Origin: an uncultured Burkholderiales bacterium
GTDB lineage: Bacteria; Pseudomonadota; Gammaproteobacteria; Burkholderiales; Burkholderiaceae_C
Direction: 5' to 3'
Assembly: GCA_903830725.1 (NCBI GenBank)
Contig: CAIKVH010000018.1
Location: 30,929 to 94,928 of the forward strand
Length of the DNA stretch: 64,000 nt
Shown: piece after piece, positions 1 through 8,466 of the stretch
Numbering within the stretch: position 1 is the stretch's first letter
Layout of the letters: every line of letters begins with the position of its first letter
The notes under the pieces: model-generated
What the model was told of the DNA's origin: nothing
What the model saw: only the letters and a program-made list of their open reading frames with translations
The model's database searches: none
Program-made: the position numbers and the translations under genes

Positions 1-233
1 TTAGCCATTACTTCGACAACAGTGGCACTATCCGCAGCTACCTTCGCGTCATATGGAGCCTTGCCCTGCACCATTGCACCAATTTGGCTAAACTGCGTGC
101 CAATCACAAATAGCGCACTCTTGCGGTACTTGATTGCATCCTCAGCCTTACTGAATTGTTGTGCGCTAGCACTCATAACAAGTCCGAAAGATACCAATAA
201 ACCCATAACAAAACTTTTATTTAGTCTCACCAT
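1..233 (-). CDS. Cytochrome c' (c556-type), 3' part outside window
   Basis: Read directly from the minus strand; it is absent from the ORF track because it has no stop inside the window. The ATG is preceded by GGGAGAC at a normal spacing. The product starts MVRLNKSFVMGLLVSFGLVM and has a signal peptide ending near SASA, followed by QQFSKAEDAIKYRKSALFVI and a GAMVQGKAPYDAKVAADSA segment. This matches the first helix pair of periplasmic cytochrome c'/c556, four-helix haem proteins. The haem-attachment CxxCH lies near the C-terminus of the family and would be beyond the left edge. It is divergent from a cytochrome b561 gene, a common pairing for periplasmic electron transfer. About 77 residues are visible. 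Confidence 0.85.
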   Translation of the reverse strand, partial: MVRLNKSFVMGLLVSFGLVMSASAQQFSKAEDAIKYRKSALFVIGTQFSQIGAMVQGKAPYDAKVAADSATVVEVMA

Positions 234-386
234 TTTCAGTCTCCCATTGTGAACAATTTTTAAAACACGCCAAACATTCGCTAATAATACTATGTTCACT
301 AGCTTTGTGCCTATTTTTTTGCATAGTAACCTCCAAAGCGCTTATTCTTCAATATCGTTCAAAACCCATTATTTTCAACTTACATT

Positions 387-1097
387 ATGAATTCTCAGCG
401 AAACACTATTATTTGGGACCTGCCTACTCGGCTTTTCCACTGGCTTTTGGTCCTAGTCGTAGCCTTGCAATTCCTTACCGGGTTGATTGGCGGAGATTGG
501 CTTACCCTGCACGCCTATTTGGGATATGCAACACTTACCCTTATTATTTTCCGAGTATTGTGGGGGTTTTTAGGCGGTTACTGGTCACTCTTCAGTACAT
601 TTGTACCAACACCCAAAGTGCTTCTTAACTACGCGCGAACTTTTTCCCGCTCAAACCCTCGCACTCCTAATAATTCTGAACAAGATTCAAATAACACCCC
701 CTTGGTTGGGCATAACCCCCTGGGTGCTATATCTGTTTTAGCAATGCTCCTTTTGTTGACACTACAAATCATATCTGGTGTCATGAGCAACGATGATATT
801 AGTTTTGCTGGACCATTCACCAGTAAAGTAAGTAACGATACCGTTGAGTTTATGACTTGGTATCACTCCTGTGTTGGCTTTTACTCTTTAATTTTTTTAA
901 TATCTCTGCACATTTTTGCCATCTTGTTTTATAAATTTGTAATGGCCCAAAATCTGACTTTCACGATGGTCCACGGTTACAAAAAAATAGAGGCCTCCGT
1001 GGAGGCCTCTATCGATACAAAGGAAAAAAGGCTTATTGCATTAGCTCTCTTTTGCCTTAGTGCTCTTATTGTTTATTTATTACTTTCCCTTACCTAG
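387..1097 (+). CDS. Cytochrome b561 family membrane protein
   Basis: A 236-residue integral membrane protein of the bacterial b561/Ni-hydrogenase b-subunit type. It probably passes electrons between the quinone pool and a c-type cytochrome. The N-terminus IIWDLPTRLFHW carries the usual first haem-ligand histidine. Further hydrophobic helices and histidines follow at LHAYLGY, the MTWYHSCVGFY segment and LHIFAILF, giving four main helices plus a C-terminal fifth (ALALFCLSALIVYLLL). The linker between helices is longer than usual and polar (SNPRTPNNSEQDSNN). No strong ribosome-binding site precedes the ATG. It is divergent from the cytochrome c' gene. Its 3' end contains an inverted repeat that looks like the terminator of the convergent peroxiredoxin gene. 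Confidence 0.85.
   Translation: MNSQRNTIIWDLPTRLFHWLLVLVVALQFLTGLIGGDWLTLHAYLGYATLTLIIFRVLWGFLGGYWSLFSTFVPTPKVLLNYARTFSRSNPRTPNNSEQDSNNTPLVGHNPLGAISVLAMLLLLTLQIISGVMSNDDISFAGPFTSKVSNDTVEFMTWYHSCVGFYSLIFLISLHIFAILFYKFVMAQNLTFTMVHGYKKIEASVEASIDTKEKRLIALALFCLSALIVYLLLSLT
981..1012 (-). terminator. Rho-independent terminator of the peroxiredoxin gene, inside the b561 coding region
   Basis: On the minus strand a perfect stem ATAGAGGCCTC with a four-base loop is followed by seven T. It lies about 95 bases past the peroxiredoxin stop and within the last 40 codons of the convergent cytochrome gene, where it encodes the repeat EASVEAS. Confidence 0.75.
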
Positions 1098-1106
1098 GGT
1101 GCTATC

Positions 1107-1613
1107 TTAGTGTTTGACTTGCGATAGCATTGTTGATGCGTCACTTACCTCGAAGCCACCTGCCGCTTCTACATTAAGCGTTACAACCTTACCGTCCTTG
1201 ACCAACATAGAGTAGCGGTTGCTGCGAAGGCCCATGCCACGGGCAGTAAGGTCCAGCGTTAATCCAGTTGCTTTAGTGAAATCAGCACTTCCGTCAGCTA
1301 ACAAACGAACTTTCCCCACACTTTTTTGGTCTTTCGCCCAAGCACCCATTACAAAGGCATCGTTCACGCTGACACACCAAATTTCATCGACCCCGGCGGC
1401 CTTAAATTGTTCATATTTCTCGACATACCCAGGAACGTGTTTGGCTGAACATGTCGGCGTAAAAGCACCAGGTAAGGCAAAAATTACGATGGTTTTGTCT
1501 TTGACTGCTTTCGCTACATCAACTGCATTGGGACCAATAGTGCATCCTTCGCCCTCAACTTCTGAATACTCCATCAAAGTAGTATGGGGGATTTGATCTC
1601 CAATTTTTATCAT
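1107..1613 (-). CDS. Peroxiredoxin, Prx5 type
   Basis: A thiol peroxidase of 168 residues that reduces hydrogen peroxide and organic peroxides in the cytoplasm. The peroxidatic cysteine is in PGAFTPTCS (about residue 55). The downstream VNDAFVMGAW and LRSNRYSMLVKDG segments are typical of the Prx5/AhpE-like group. The ORF track begins at a TTG six bases upstream; the ATG at 1613 is preferred because AAGGAG sits six bases before it and because the family normally begins MIKIGD. A terminator hairpin on the same strand follows at 981-1012. It is transcribed in the same direction as the ribosomal genes but separated from them by a terminator. Confidence 0.93.
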   Translation of the reverse strand: MIKIGDQIPHTTLMEYSEVEGEGCTIGPNAVDVAKAVKDKTIVIFALPGAFTPTCSAKHVPGYVEKYEQFKAAGVDEIWCVSVNDAFVMGAWAKDQKSVGKVRLLADGSADFTKATGLTLDLTARGMGLRSNRYSMLVKDGKVVTLNVEAAGGFEVSDASTMLSQVKH

Positions 1614-1660
1614 CGTCAACTCCTTAGGGCTATTTACCCGTTAATGTTCAAACAATTCCA

Positions 1661-1705
1661 CAAAAGGAAAACGGCTCAATGTACCTAAGTATTATGAGCC
1701 GTTTT
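1661..1705 (-). terminator. Terminator at the end of the S10 cluster
   Basis: The arms AAAACGGCTCA and TGAGCCGTTTT (11 bp, 16-base loop) lie just past the rpsQ stop. On the minus strand they run into CCTTTTG. The hairpin separates the ribosomal cluster from the peroxiredoxin gene. Confidence 0.65.
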
Positions 1706-1736
1706 AGAGAATTCAGCTGATGGACAGCTAAAAAGC

Positions 1737-2006
1737 TTATACCAATTGAGCTTTTTCAACCAAACGTGTCGCCACCCAATTCTTTGTTTTCGAAATAGGA
1801 CGGCTTTCAGTAATTTCAATAACATCGCCTAAATGGAATTCCATTTTTTCATCGTGCGCATGATATTTACTTGATTTAGCAACAATCTTTCCATAAAGCG
1901 CGTGCTTAACGCGACGCTCAACGAGAACTGTTACTGTCTTTTCTCTTTTATCGCTAACAACCTTGCCAATCAAGGTGCGATTGAGGGATTTTTTGGCTTC
2001 CGTCAT
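1737..2006 (-). CDS. rpsQ: 30S ribosomal protein S17
   Basis: S17 is a primary 16S rRNA-binding protein of the small subunit. The 89-residue product has the family core [29 protein letters not shown] and the [10 protein letters not shown] turn. The ORF track starts at a GTG six bases upstream. The ATG at 2006 is preferred because AAGGAG lies five bases before it and the family begins MTEAKKSL-like. It is the last gene of the S10 cluster here: no rplN follows, only a hairpin terminator and an unrelated peroxiredoxin, so the spc cluster must be elsewhere. Confidence 0.97.
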   Translation of the reverse strand: MTEAKKSLNRTLIGKVVSDKREKTVTVLVERRVKHALYGKIVAKSSKYHAHDEKMEFHLGDVIEITESRPISKTKNWVATRLVEKAQLV

Positions 2007-2008
2007 GG

Positions 2009-2206
2009 TCACTCCTTAGTTGTAAGCTTTTCAGCTAAGATTGTTTTCGCACGAGCAATGCTACGGCGTGTTACACGCAGTTGCGCAGTGTTATTTAACT
2101 GCTGAGTTGCTTTTTGCATACGCAAGTTAAAGTGAGCCTTTTGCAAGGACTTTACTTCCTCAGTTAAACCCGCGTTGTCTTTGGCTCTTAATTCAGATGA
2201 CTTCAT
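2009..2206 (-). CDS. rpmC: 50S ribosomal protein L29
   Basis: A 65-residue large-subunit protein near the peptide exit tunnel. [21 protein letters not shown] followed by [20 protein letters not shown] is the characteristic two-helix hairpin of L29. It sits between rplP and rpsQ, as in most bacterial S10 operons. An AGGAG-type site precedes the ATG. Its TGA stop lies two bases before the preferred rpsQ ATG, which suggests tight translational coupling. Confidence 0.97.
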   Translation of the reverse strand: MKSSELRAKDNAGLTEEVKSLQKAHFNLRMQKATQQLNNTAQLRVTRRSIARAKTILAEKLTTKE

Positions 2207-2223
2207 AATTTATTTCTCCTGAA

Positions 2224-2640
2224 TTATTGACCAAGCATACGGGCCACGAAAGTGGTACGCAGTGGTAGTTTTGCTGCGGCTAAACGGAAGGCTTCGCGCG
2301 CTAACTCTTCTGAAACCCCAACGATCTCGTAGAGTATCTTTCCTGGCTGAATCTCAGCCACATAGTACTCAGGATTTCCCTTGCCGTTACCCATACGAAC
2401 TTCAGCAGGTTTTTGGGAGATTGGTTTGTCTGGAAAAATACGAATCCAAATACGTCCGCCACGTTTAACATGTCTTGAGATTGCACGACGTGCTGACTCA
2501 ATTTGACGAGCTGTTAAACGACCGCGATCTGTTGATTTGAGACCGAAATCACCGAATGCAACTGAGTTACCACGAGTTGCTACACCCGTGTTACGACCCT
2601 TTTGCTCTTTTCTAAATTTACGCCGTGCCGGTTGCAGCAT
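2224..2640 (-). CDS. rplP: 50S ribosomal protein L16
   Basis: 138 residues, the normal length. L16 binds 23S rRNA near the A site and helps shape the peptidyl transferase centre. The sequence [17 protein letters not shown], the segment [20 protein letters not shown] and the [19 protein letters not shown] loop are diagnostic. The gene starts two bases after the rpsC stop and precedes rpmC in the S10 cluster. Confidence 0.98.
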   Translation of the reverse strand: MLQPARRKFRKEQKGRNTGVATRGNSVAFGDFGLKSTDRGRLTARQIESARRAISRHVKRGGRIWIRIFPDKPISQKPAEVRMGNGKGNPEYYVAEIQPGKILYEIVGVSEELAREAFRLAAAKLPLRTTFVARMLGQ

Positions 2641-2642
2641 GG

Positions 2643-3533
2643 TTATTCTCCTTGACCGTCCGCAGCCGTGCCAGTGGATGCGGGCGCGCTAACTTTTCTG
2701 ACGCGCTTGACGGTGGTTTTAGGGGCATCTGTTGCTTCGAGTGGTTTATCACTTCCATCATCAGGTGCGGCATTTGTTCCTGCTGGGCGACGTCCGCCAG
2801 TACGAGCAGGACGATCACTTCCAGGACGACTATCAGGGCGACGTGTGCCACGTGGGCGACGCTCTTCTTCTGTTCTTGGCTCTGCAACTACAGGTGCGTC
2901 ATTTCGCCCCAGTGTGTCGCCTTTGTAAACCCAAACTTTTACGCCGATAACGCCATAAGTTGTTTTGGCTTCGGAGAATCCGTAGTCGATATCCGCTCTT
3001 AATGTATGGAGTGGCACGCGACCTTCTCTATACCACTCAGTTCGAGCAATCTCAATACCGTTTAAACGGCCAGAAGACATGATCTTTATTCCTTGGGCTC
3101 CCAAGCGCATTGCATTTTGCATTGCACGCTTCATTGCACGACGGAACATGATACGTTTTTCTAACTGCTGTGTAATGCTGTCAGCGATCAACTGGGCATC
3201 AATTTCAGGCTTACGAACTTCTTCTATATTGACCGCTACTGGCACACCTAAACGCAATGCCAATTCTTTTTTAAGCAACTCAATATCCTCACCCTTTTTA
3301 CCAATCACGACGCCAGGACGTGCTGAAAAAATAGTGATTCGCGCATTTTTAGCTGGACGTTCAATGAGGATTCGCGAAACTGCCGCATTTTTCAATTTGG
3401 CCTTCAAGTACTCACGAACTTTGATGTCCTCTTGCAACATGCCAGCGAACTCGCTGTTGTTAGCATACCAACGACTTGACCAATTTCGACTCACTGAGAG
3501 TCTAAAACCGGTTGGGTGTATTTTTTGTCCCAT
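2643..3533 (-). CDS. rpsC: 30S ribosomal protein S3 with long basic tail
   Basis: S3 lies at the mRNA entrance of the 30S subunit. The preferred start is the ATG of [12 protein letters not shown]; the track extends eight residues upstream to a non-ATG codon. The KH domain contains [14 protein letters not shown], and the C-domain ends at [12 protein letters not shown]. The product has 296 residues against about 233 in E. coli. The excess is a C-terminal tail rich in Arg, Pro, Gly and Thr ([20 protein letters not shown]), probably disordered. Tails like this are known in S3 of Burkholderiales, in line with the taxonomic placement. The gene follows rplV by 13 bases. Confidence 0.97.
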   Translation of the reverse strand: MGQKIHPTGFRLSVSRNWSSRWYANNSEFAGMLQEDIKVREYLKAKLKNAAVSRILIERPAKNARITIFSARPGVVIGKKGEDIELLKKELALRLGVPVAVNIEEVRKPEIDAQLIADSITQQLEKRIMFRRAMKRAMQNAMRLGAQGIKIMSSGRLNGIEIARTEWYREGRVPLHTLRADIDYGFSEAKTTYGVIGVKVWVYKGDTLGRNDAPVVAEPRTEEERRPRGTRRPDSRPGSDRPARTGGRRPAGTNAAPDDGSDKPLEATDAPKTTVKRVRKVSAPASTGTAADGQGE

Positions 3534-3546
3534 TCTTGTGTACCTT

Positions 3547-3876
3547 TCAGTTACCAACCGTCACGTACACATGGCACGTGGGCTTAACGATTTGATTGCC
3601 ACGACCTTTGGCACGTGCGGTAAAGCGCTTGAGCGAAGGACCTTGCTCAACATAAATAGTTTTGACCATCAATTCATCAATGTCAGCACCGTCATTATGT
3701 TCAGCATTCGCAATTGCAGATTCCAGCACCTTTTTAACAATGCCAGCGGCCTTCTTTTGCGTGAAATTCAATATATTTAAAGCCTGATCAACTTTTTTGC
3801 CTCTGATCAGATCTGCCACTAATCGGCCTTTATCAACCGATAAACGGACACCTTTGAGGACTGCGCGTGTTTGCAT
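3547..3876 (-). CDS. rplV: 50S ribosomal protein L22
   Basis: A large-subunit protein whose beta hairpin lines the exit tunnel; 109 residues. [33 protein letters not shown] and the C-terminal hairpin [22 protein letters not shown] are typical. The track begins at a GTG six bases upstream. The ATG at 3876 has AAGGAG five bases before it and gives the usual short N-terminus (MQTRAVL). It lies in the standard rpsS-rplV-rpsC order. Confidence 0.97.
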   Translation of the reverse strand: MQTRAVLKGVRLSVDKGRLVADLIRGKKVDQALNILNFTQKKAAGIVKKVLESAIANAEHNDGADIDELMVKTIYVEQGPSLKRFTARAKGRGNQIVKPTCHVYVTVGN

Positions 3877-3885
3877 AACCACTCC

Positions 3886-4164
3886 TTACTTCTTTTGGAC
3901 TTTCTTGTCCGCAGGGTGACCTTTGAAAGTGCGTGTCAAGGCGAACTCGCCGAGCTTATGCCCTACCATCTGGTCGGTTATATAAACAGGAACGTGTTGC
4001 TTTCCGTTGTGGACTGCAATCGTTAACCCTATAAATTCAGGCAGGATCATCGAACGACGTGACCATGTCTTAATTGGTTTTTTGTCTTTAATCGCAACGG
4101 CTTTATCAACCTTTGCCATCAAGTGGTGGTCCACAAAGGGACCTTTTTTAAGCGAACGTGTCAT
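3886..4164 (-). CDS. rpsS: 30S ribosomal protein S19
   Basis: 92 residues, the standard length. S19 sits on the head of the 30S subunit and contacts S13 and the A-site tRNA region. [15 protein letters not shown] at the start and the core [44 protein letters not shown] are unmistakable. It lies between rplB and rplV in the conserved S10 order. Confidence 0.98.
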   Translation of the reverse strand: MTRSLKKGPFVDHHLMAKVDKAVAIKDKKPIKTWSRRSMILPEFIGLTIAVHNGKQHVPVYITDQMVGHKLGEFALTRTFKGHPADKKVQKK

Positions 4165-4175
4165 TTGATATTCCC

Positions 4176-5000
4176 TTATTTCTTACGACGCGAAACAATC
4201 ATGACCTGAGTCCGCTTGTTATTACGAGTTCTGTAACCCTTGGTCAAATTACCCCAAGGATCTACTGGTGCACGACCTTCTCCGGTCTTGCCTTCACCAC
4301 CACCGTGAGGATGGTCGACGGGGTTCATAGCTACACCACGAACCGTAGGACGTATACCCATCCAACGCTTCACACCGGCTTTGCCCAATTGACGAAGGCT
4401 GTGCTCTTCGTTGGCTACTTCACCAATCGTTGCTCTGCACTCAATGTGGATCTTTCTGACTTCACCTGAACGCATACGCACCTGAGCGTAAGTACCTTCA
4501 CGAGCAAGTAAGGTGGCAGATGCACCAGCTGAGCGAGCAATTTGAGCGCCCTTTCCAGGCTTGATCTCAATGCAATGGATTGTTGATCCGACAGGAATGT
4601 TGCGAATGGGCAGCGTGTTACCCGCACGAATCGGCGCCTCAGAGCCACTCATTATTGTCGCTCCAACTTCTAACCCACGCGGAGCAATAATATAACGACG
4701 CTCGCCGTCAGCGTAACAAACAAGAGCAATGTGCGCTGTACGGTTTGGATCGTACTCAACGCGCTCAACCTTTGCCGGTATTGCGTCTTTATTGCGCACA
4801 AAATCAACTACGCGGTAGTGATGCTTGTGTCCACCGCCTTTATGTCTTGTGGTGATGTGTCCGTTGTTGTTACGGCCAGCCTTTTGGAACTGCGGCTCTA
4901 GCAAAGGCGCATATCCTGCACCTTTGTACAAGTGATCTCTAGTCACTTTCACCACGGCACGCTGGCCGGGTGAAGTTGGTTTCATCTTAATAACAGCCAT
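4176..5000 (-). CDS. rplB: 50S ribosomal protein L2
   Basis: 274 residues. L2 is the central 23S rRNA-binding protein needed for subunit association and peptidyl transfer. The N-terminus [41 protein letters not shown], and the C-terminal [24 protein letters not shown] with the conserved histidine near the catalytic centre are all present. It follows rplW by two bases and precedes rpsS. Confidence 0.98.
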   Translation of the reverse strand: MAVIKMKPTSPGQRAVVKVTRDHLYKGAGYAPLLEPQFQKAGRNNNGHITTRHKGGGHKHHYRVVDFVRNKDAIPAKVERVEYDPNRTAHIALVCYADGERRYIIAPRGLEVGATIMSGSEAPIRAGNTLPIRNIPVGSTIHCIEIKPGKGAQIARSAGASATLLAREGTYAQVRMRSGEVRKIHIECRATIGEVANEEHSLRQLGKAGVKRWMGIRPTVRGVAMNPVDHPHGGGEGKTGEGRAPVDPWGNLTKGYRTRNNKRTQVMIVSRRKK

Positions 5001-5002
5001 GA

Positions 5003-5335
5003 TTAAGCAGACTCCCCAGAAAGGTTGAGCTCTTGTCCAGGCTTGAGCGTGACATATGCCTTGCGGATATTGTCCCGACGCCCCATAGAGCGGCCGAATC
5101 GTTTTGACTTGCCCTTTATTGACACAACAGAAACACCCTTAACCTCTACCTTGAACATAAGTTCAACAGCAGCCTTGATCTCGGGCTTAGTTGCATCTTG
5201 CAAAACTTTGAAAGTAACCGTATTGTTCTTCTCAGCAACCATGGTTGCTTTTTCAGAAATAATTGGCGCCACCAAAACTTGCATTAAACGACCTTCGTCG
5301 TATACGGTACCGTGCGTGTTGTGTCCGTAACTCAT
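5003..5335 (-). CDS. rplW: 50S ribosomal protein L23
   Basis: L23 surrounds the tunnel exit and is the docking site for trigger factor and SRP. The core reads [43 protein letters not shown], followed by the tunnel loop [24 protein letters not shown]. Its 110 residues make it slightly longer than the E. coli protein because of the N-terminal [16 protein letters not shown] start at the internal MQVLVAP is possible. The ATG used overlaps the rplD stop by four bases, as expected for coupled genes. Confidence 0.95.
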   Translation of the reverse strand: MSYGHNTHGTVYDEGRLMQVLVAPIISEKATMVAEKNNTVTFKVLQDATKPEIKAAVELMFKVEVKGVSVVSIKGKSKRFGRSMGRRDNIRKAYVTLKPGQELNLSGESA

Positions 5336-5952
5336 GCGAACATCTCCTTGAGTTTGTCCATCGCACCCTTTGTCACCAAAATCTTTTTGTAGTGAACCAA
5401 AGACAATGGATCAGCGTAACGCGCCTCAACCACCAAAACATTGGCAAGATTGCGCGAAGCTAAATACAAATTGTCATCAACCTCATCAGCAATCACCATC
5501 ACAGAGGACAGATTCATCGCTTTAAATTTAGCAGCCAACAGCTTTGTCTTGGGAGAGTCAACCTTTAGCGCATCCACCACAGCCAGCCTTCCCTCTCTCG
5601 CCAATTGCGAAAAAATGGACGCCATGCCAGCGCGGTACATCTTTTTGTTAATTTTTTGAGTGAAATTCTCTTCAGGCATATTTGGGAAAATACGACCTCC
5701 TCCTCTCCACAATGGAGACGAGGTCATACCAGCACGCGCGCGTCCTGTGCCCTTTTGACGGAATGGCTTTTTAGTAGAGTGCTTGACCTGCTCACGGTCT
5801 TTTTGTGCTCTTGTACCTTGCCTTGCGTTCGCCTGAAATGCAACTACGATTTGATGAACCAAATCTTCGTTGTAATCACGTCCGAATACTGTCTCCGGCG
5901 CATCATATTTGGAAGACGCCTGACCTTGATCGTTTAGGAGTTCTAATTGCAT
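5332..5952 (-). CDS. rplD: 50S ribosomal protein L4
   Basis: 206 residues. L4 binds 23S rRNA; in some bacteria it also represses the S10 operon. [11 protein letters not shown], the loop [47 protein letters not shown] that reaches the tunnel, and the Rossmann-like C-terminal half are all present. It starts on the last base of the rplC stop codon. A hairpin lies in the leader in front of rplC, but whether L4 acts on it cannot be told from sequence. Confidence 0.98.
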   Translation of the reverse strand: MQLELLNDQGQASSKYDAPETVFGRDYNEDLVHQIVVAFQANARQGTRAQKDREQVKHSTKKPFRQKGTGRARAGMTSSPLWRGGGRIFPNMPEENFTQKINKKMYRAGMASIFSQLAREGRLAVVDALKVDSPKTKLLAAKFKAMNLSSVMVIADEVDDNLYLASRNLANVLVVEARYADPLSLVHYKKILVTKGAMDKLKEMFA

Positions 5953-6635
5953 TAGTTAGCTCCCTTTGTAACAGCCTTGGAAGCAGCTTTAATGGCATGA
6001 CGAACTGTCACGTAACCACCGGAGGCCCCAGGGACTGCGCCTCTGATCATCAGCAATTGCCTAGCCTCATCAATTCGAATAACATCCAAATTTTGCGTAG
6101 TAACGGTAACATCACCCAAGTGCCCAGACATTTTTTTACCGGGAAACACGCGACCTGGGTCCTGAGCCATTGAGATAGAGCCAGGGACATTGTGCGAACG
6201 GCTGTTACCGTGAGAAGCACGTTGTGACTTAAAGTTGTGACGCTTAATTGTGCCGGTAAAGCCTTTTCCAATAGATGTGCCTTGCACATCTACTTTTTGA
6301 CCCACCTCAAACACGTCAGTTACAGGCACAGAAGTACCAGCCTGATACTTACCCGCAGTATCAGTTGTAACTCTAAATTCTTGTGTAATTTGACCAGCCT
6401 CTACACCCGCCTTAGCAAGGTGCCCAGCCTGCGCCTTAGTTACGCGTGATGCGCGACGCTGTCCAAACGTAACCTGCAAGGCTACGTATCCATCATTTTC
6501 TTGGGTTTTGACCTGGGTAACGCGGTTGTTGGACACATCCACTACAGTGACAGGAACAGTATCCCCTTCATCTGTAAATAGGCGCATCATGCCAACCTTG
6601 CGGCCCAGCAATCCCAAACGATTGCTTTGACTCAT
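5952..6635 (-). CDS. rplC: 50S ribosomal protein L3
   Basis: 227 residues. L3 is one of the first proteins to bind 23S r[20 protein letters not shown] at the N-terminus and [31 protein letters not shown] around the methylated Gln loop identify it, with the long finger [17 protein letters not shown]. It is the first gene after a 163-base gap that holds a terminator, a promoter-like pair of hexamers and a leader hairpin. The distal S10 genes may therefore have their own transcription start. Confidence 0.98.
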   Translation of the reverse strand: MSQSNRLGLLGRKVGMMRLFTDEGDTVPVTVVDVSNNRVTQVKTQENDGYVALQVTFGQRRASRVTKAQAGHLAKAGVEAGQITQEFRVTTDTAGKYQAGTSVPVTDVFEVGQKVDVQGTSIGKGFTGTIKRHNFKSQRASHGNSRSHNVPGSISMAQDPGRVFPGKKMSGHLGDVTVTTQNLDVIRIDEARQLLMIRGAVPGASGGYVTVRHAIKAASKAVTKGAN

Positions 6636-6713
6636 TTTTTTCTCCAGTTCCTTACACCACGCTCACTACAATTGGCAAACGTGTTTTGAATGTGAAAGGC
6701 GGTTAATCGAACC

Positions 6714-6729
6714 CTGCAATTTTTTGCAG
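6714..6729 (-). promoter_or_regulatory. Hairpin in the rplC leader
   Basis: CTGCAA and TTGCAG arms with a TTTT loop (AAAA on the transcript) lie just after the predicted start of the rplC transcript. This is a possible site for control or mRNA stability; the function is inferred from position only. Confidence 0.35.
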
Positions 6730-6737
6730 AGCCTTAA

Positions 6738-6766
6738 ATTGTAACACGTAAAAACAAAGGGCGCAA
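6738..6766 (-). promoter_or_regulatory. Candidate promoter for rplC and distal S10 genes
   Basis: On the minus strand TTGCGC, then 17 bases, then TACAAT. The -10 matches five of six consensus bases; the -35 is weak. The -35 overlaps the rpsJ terminator stem. It would give a leader of about 95 bases before rplC. Confidence 0.4.
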
Positions 6767-6777
6767 TACTGCGCCCT
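6751..6777 (-). terminator. Terminator between rpsJ and rplC
   Basis: The stem AGGGCGCA/TGCGCCCT with a four-base loop is followed on the minus strand by TTGTTTTT. It lies 22 bases past the rpsJ stop. It is unusual because rpsJ and rplC are normally cotranscribed. Confidence 0.7.
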
Positions 6778-6798
6778 CCCCCCCTCTAATTAGTTGCC

Positions 6799-7113
6799 TT
6801 ATTGCAACTTAATTTCTACATCTACCCCTGCCGGCAGATCTAACTTCATCAGCGCGTCAACCGTTTTATCTGTTGGATCGACTATATCCATTAATCTTTG
6901 GTGCGTTCTAATTTCGAATTGATCGCGACTTGATTTATTCACGTGAGGAGAACGCAAAATGTCGAAGCGTTTCATGCGTGTTGGTAAAGGTACGGGACCC
7001 TTAACAATCGCACCCGTTCTTTTGGCTGTATCCACAATCTCAGCTGCAGACTGGTCGATTAATTTGTAATCAAACGCCTTGAGCCTAATACGGATTTTTT
7101 GTTTTGTAGACAT
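6799..7113 (-). CDS. rpsJ: 30S ribosomal protein S10 (NusE)
   Basis: 104 residues. S10 is part of the 30S head; as NusE it also joins the transcription antitermination complex. [31 protein letters not shown] and [33 protein letters not shown] are diagnostic. The gene follows tuf by 14 bases, so it probably belongs to the str transcript. A terminator hairpin follows directly, detaching it from the rest of the S10 genes. Confidence 0.98.
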   Translation of the reverse strand: MSTKQKIRIRLKAFDYKLIDQSAAEIVDTAKRTGAIVKGPVPLPTRMKRFDILRSPHVNKSSRDQFEIRTHQRLMDIVDPTDKTVDALMKLDLPAGVDVEIKLQ

Positions 7114-7127
7114 GGTGTATGTATCCT

Positions 7128-8318
7128 TTAAGCCATAATTTTTGCAACGACGCCGGCACCTACAGTCTTGCCACCCTCACGGATCGCAAATCTCAAGCCC
7201 TCTTCCATCGCAATCGGGTTGATCAACTTAACTGTTATCGTTACGTTGTCCCCTGGCATCACCATCTCTTTGCCCTCTGGCAACTCAATCGCCCCCGTTA
7301 CGTCCGTTGTACGGAAGTAAAACTGTGGCCTGTAGTTGTTGAAGAACGGCGTGTGACGCCCGCCCTCATCCTTTGACAACACGTACACCTCAGCCGTGAA
7401 ATGCGTATGCGGCTTGATTGAACCAGGCTTACACAACACTTGTCCACGCTCCACATCCTCACGCTTTGTACCGCGAAGCAATATTCCAACGTTGTCACCC
7501 GCCTGACCTTGGTCAAGCAACTTCCTAAACATCTCAACGCCCGTACACGTCGTCTTTTGCGTATCCTTGATACCCACAATCTCAATCTCTTCGCCCACCT
7601 TCACGATGCCGCGCTCAATACGACCCGTCACCACTGTGCCGCGTCCAGAGATAGAGAACACATCTTCTACAGGCATCAAGAATGCGCCGTCTACTGCGCG
7701 CTCAGGCGTAGGAATGTAACTGTCCAACGCCTCAGCCAATTTCAATATCGCACCTTCTCCGAGCTCGCCCTTGTCGCCCTCAATCGCCAACTTAGCAGAG
7801 CCCTTGATGATCGGTGTATCGTCACCAGGGAAATCATACTTGGACAATAACTCGCGAACCTCCATCTCAACGAGCTCTAGCAACTCAGCATCGTCAACCA
7901 TGTCGCATTTGTTCAAAAACACAATGATGTAAGGCACACCCACTTGACGCGCCAACAAAATGTGCTCACGCGTTTGGGGCATAGGCCCGTCAGCAGCCGA
8001 GCAAACCAAAATCGCGCCATCCATCTGCGCCGCACCCGTAATCATGTTCTTCACATAATCAGCGTGTCCAGGGCAGTCAACGTGTGCGTAGTGACGGTTA
8101 GCCGTCTCGTACTCAACGTGCGCTGTGTTGATCGTAATTCCGCGCGCTTTCTCTTCTGGCGCCGCATCAATTTGATCGTAGGCCTTCGCCTCACCACCAA
8201 ACTTTGTAGATAACACCGTTGTAATCGCCGCTGTCAGCGTCGTCTTACCATGGTCCACGTGACCAATCGTGCCCACGTTAACGTGTGGCTTGGTACGTTC
8301 AAATTTGCCTTTTGCCAT
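7128..8318 (-). CDS. tuf: Elongation factor Tu
   Basis: 396 residues, full length. EF-Tu carries aminoacyl-tRNA to the ribosomal A site with GTP. P-loop GHVDHGKT (residues 19-26), switch [14 protein letters not shown] and the G5 GSAKLA are all present, followed by the two beta-barrel domains ending [15 protein letters not shown]. Only one tuf copy is in the window; many proteobacteria have a second elsewhere. It is separated from fusA by 148 bases, longer than the other gaps in this cluster. Confidence 0.99.
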   Translation of the reverse strand: MAKGKFERTKPHVNVGTIGHVDHGKTTLTAAITTVLSTKFGGEAKAYDQIDAAPEEKARGITINTAHVEYETANRHYAHVDCPGHADYVKNMITGAAQMDGAILVCSAADGPMPQTREHILLARQVGVPYIIVFLNKCDMVDDAELLELVEMEVRELLSKYDFPGDDTPIIKGSAKLAIEGDKGELGEGAILKLAEALDSYIPTPERAVDGAFLMPVEDVFSISGRGTVVTGRIERGIVKVGEEIEIVGIKDTQKTTCTGVEMFRKLLDQGQAGDNVGILLRGTKREDVERGQVLCKPGSIKPHTHFTAEVYVLSKDEGGRHTPFFNNYRPQFYFRTTDVTGAIELPEGKEMVMPGDNVTITVKLINPIAMEEGLRFAIREGGKTVGAGVVAKIMA

Positions 8319-8466
8319 TTTTTACTCCAAAGAACAAAGCCCGTGTCCGGTTTAGCGTTTGCATAAAGTTGCTTGTTCATCTCGCACGGGTTACAAGATG
8401 GCACTTTATCGCAGACGAACGCCCCATGGCTATGGGGGGTATAGGTTTAAGTATAAATACTATCGC
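8319..8466 (-). other. fusA-tuf intergenic region
   Basis: 148 bases without a gene. There is a short hairpin CCCCAT/ATGGGG (8422-8437) without a T tract, and on the minus strand a TATACT -10-like element near 8451-8456 with no good -35. It could hold a secondary tuf promoter or a processing site; neither is demonstrable by reading. Confidence 0.3.

Noticed and set aside
22-252. 76-residue plus-strand ORF at the left edge
   Set aside because: It is the shadow of the minus-strand cytochrome c' gene, which has a signal peptide and a family match.
3079-3780. 233-residue plus-strand ORF opposite rpsC and rplV
   Set aside because: It overlaps two ribosomal protein genes read with certainty on the other strand and resembles no family.
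7440-7850. 136-residue plus-strand ORF opposite tuf
   Set aside because: It is an antisense shadow of the highly conserved EF-Tu gene.
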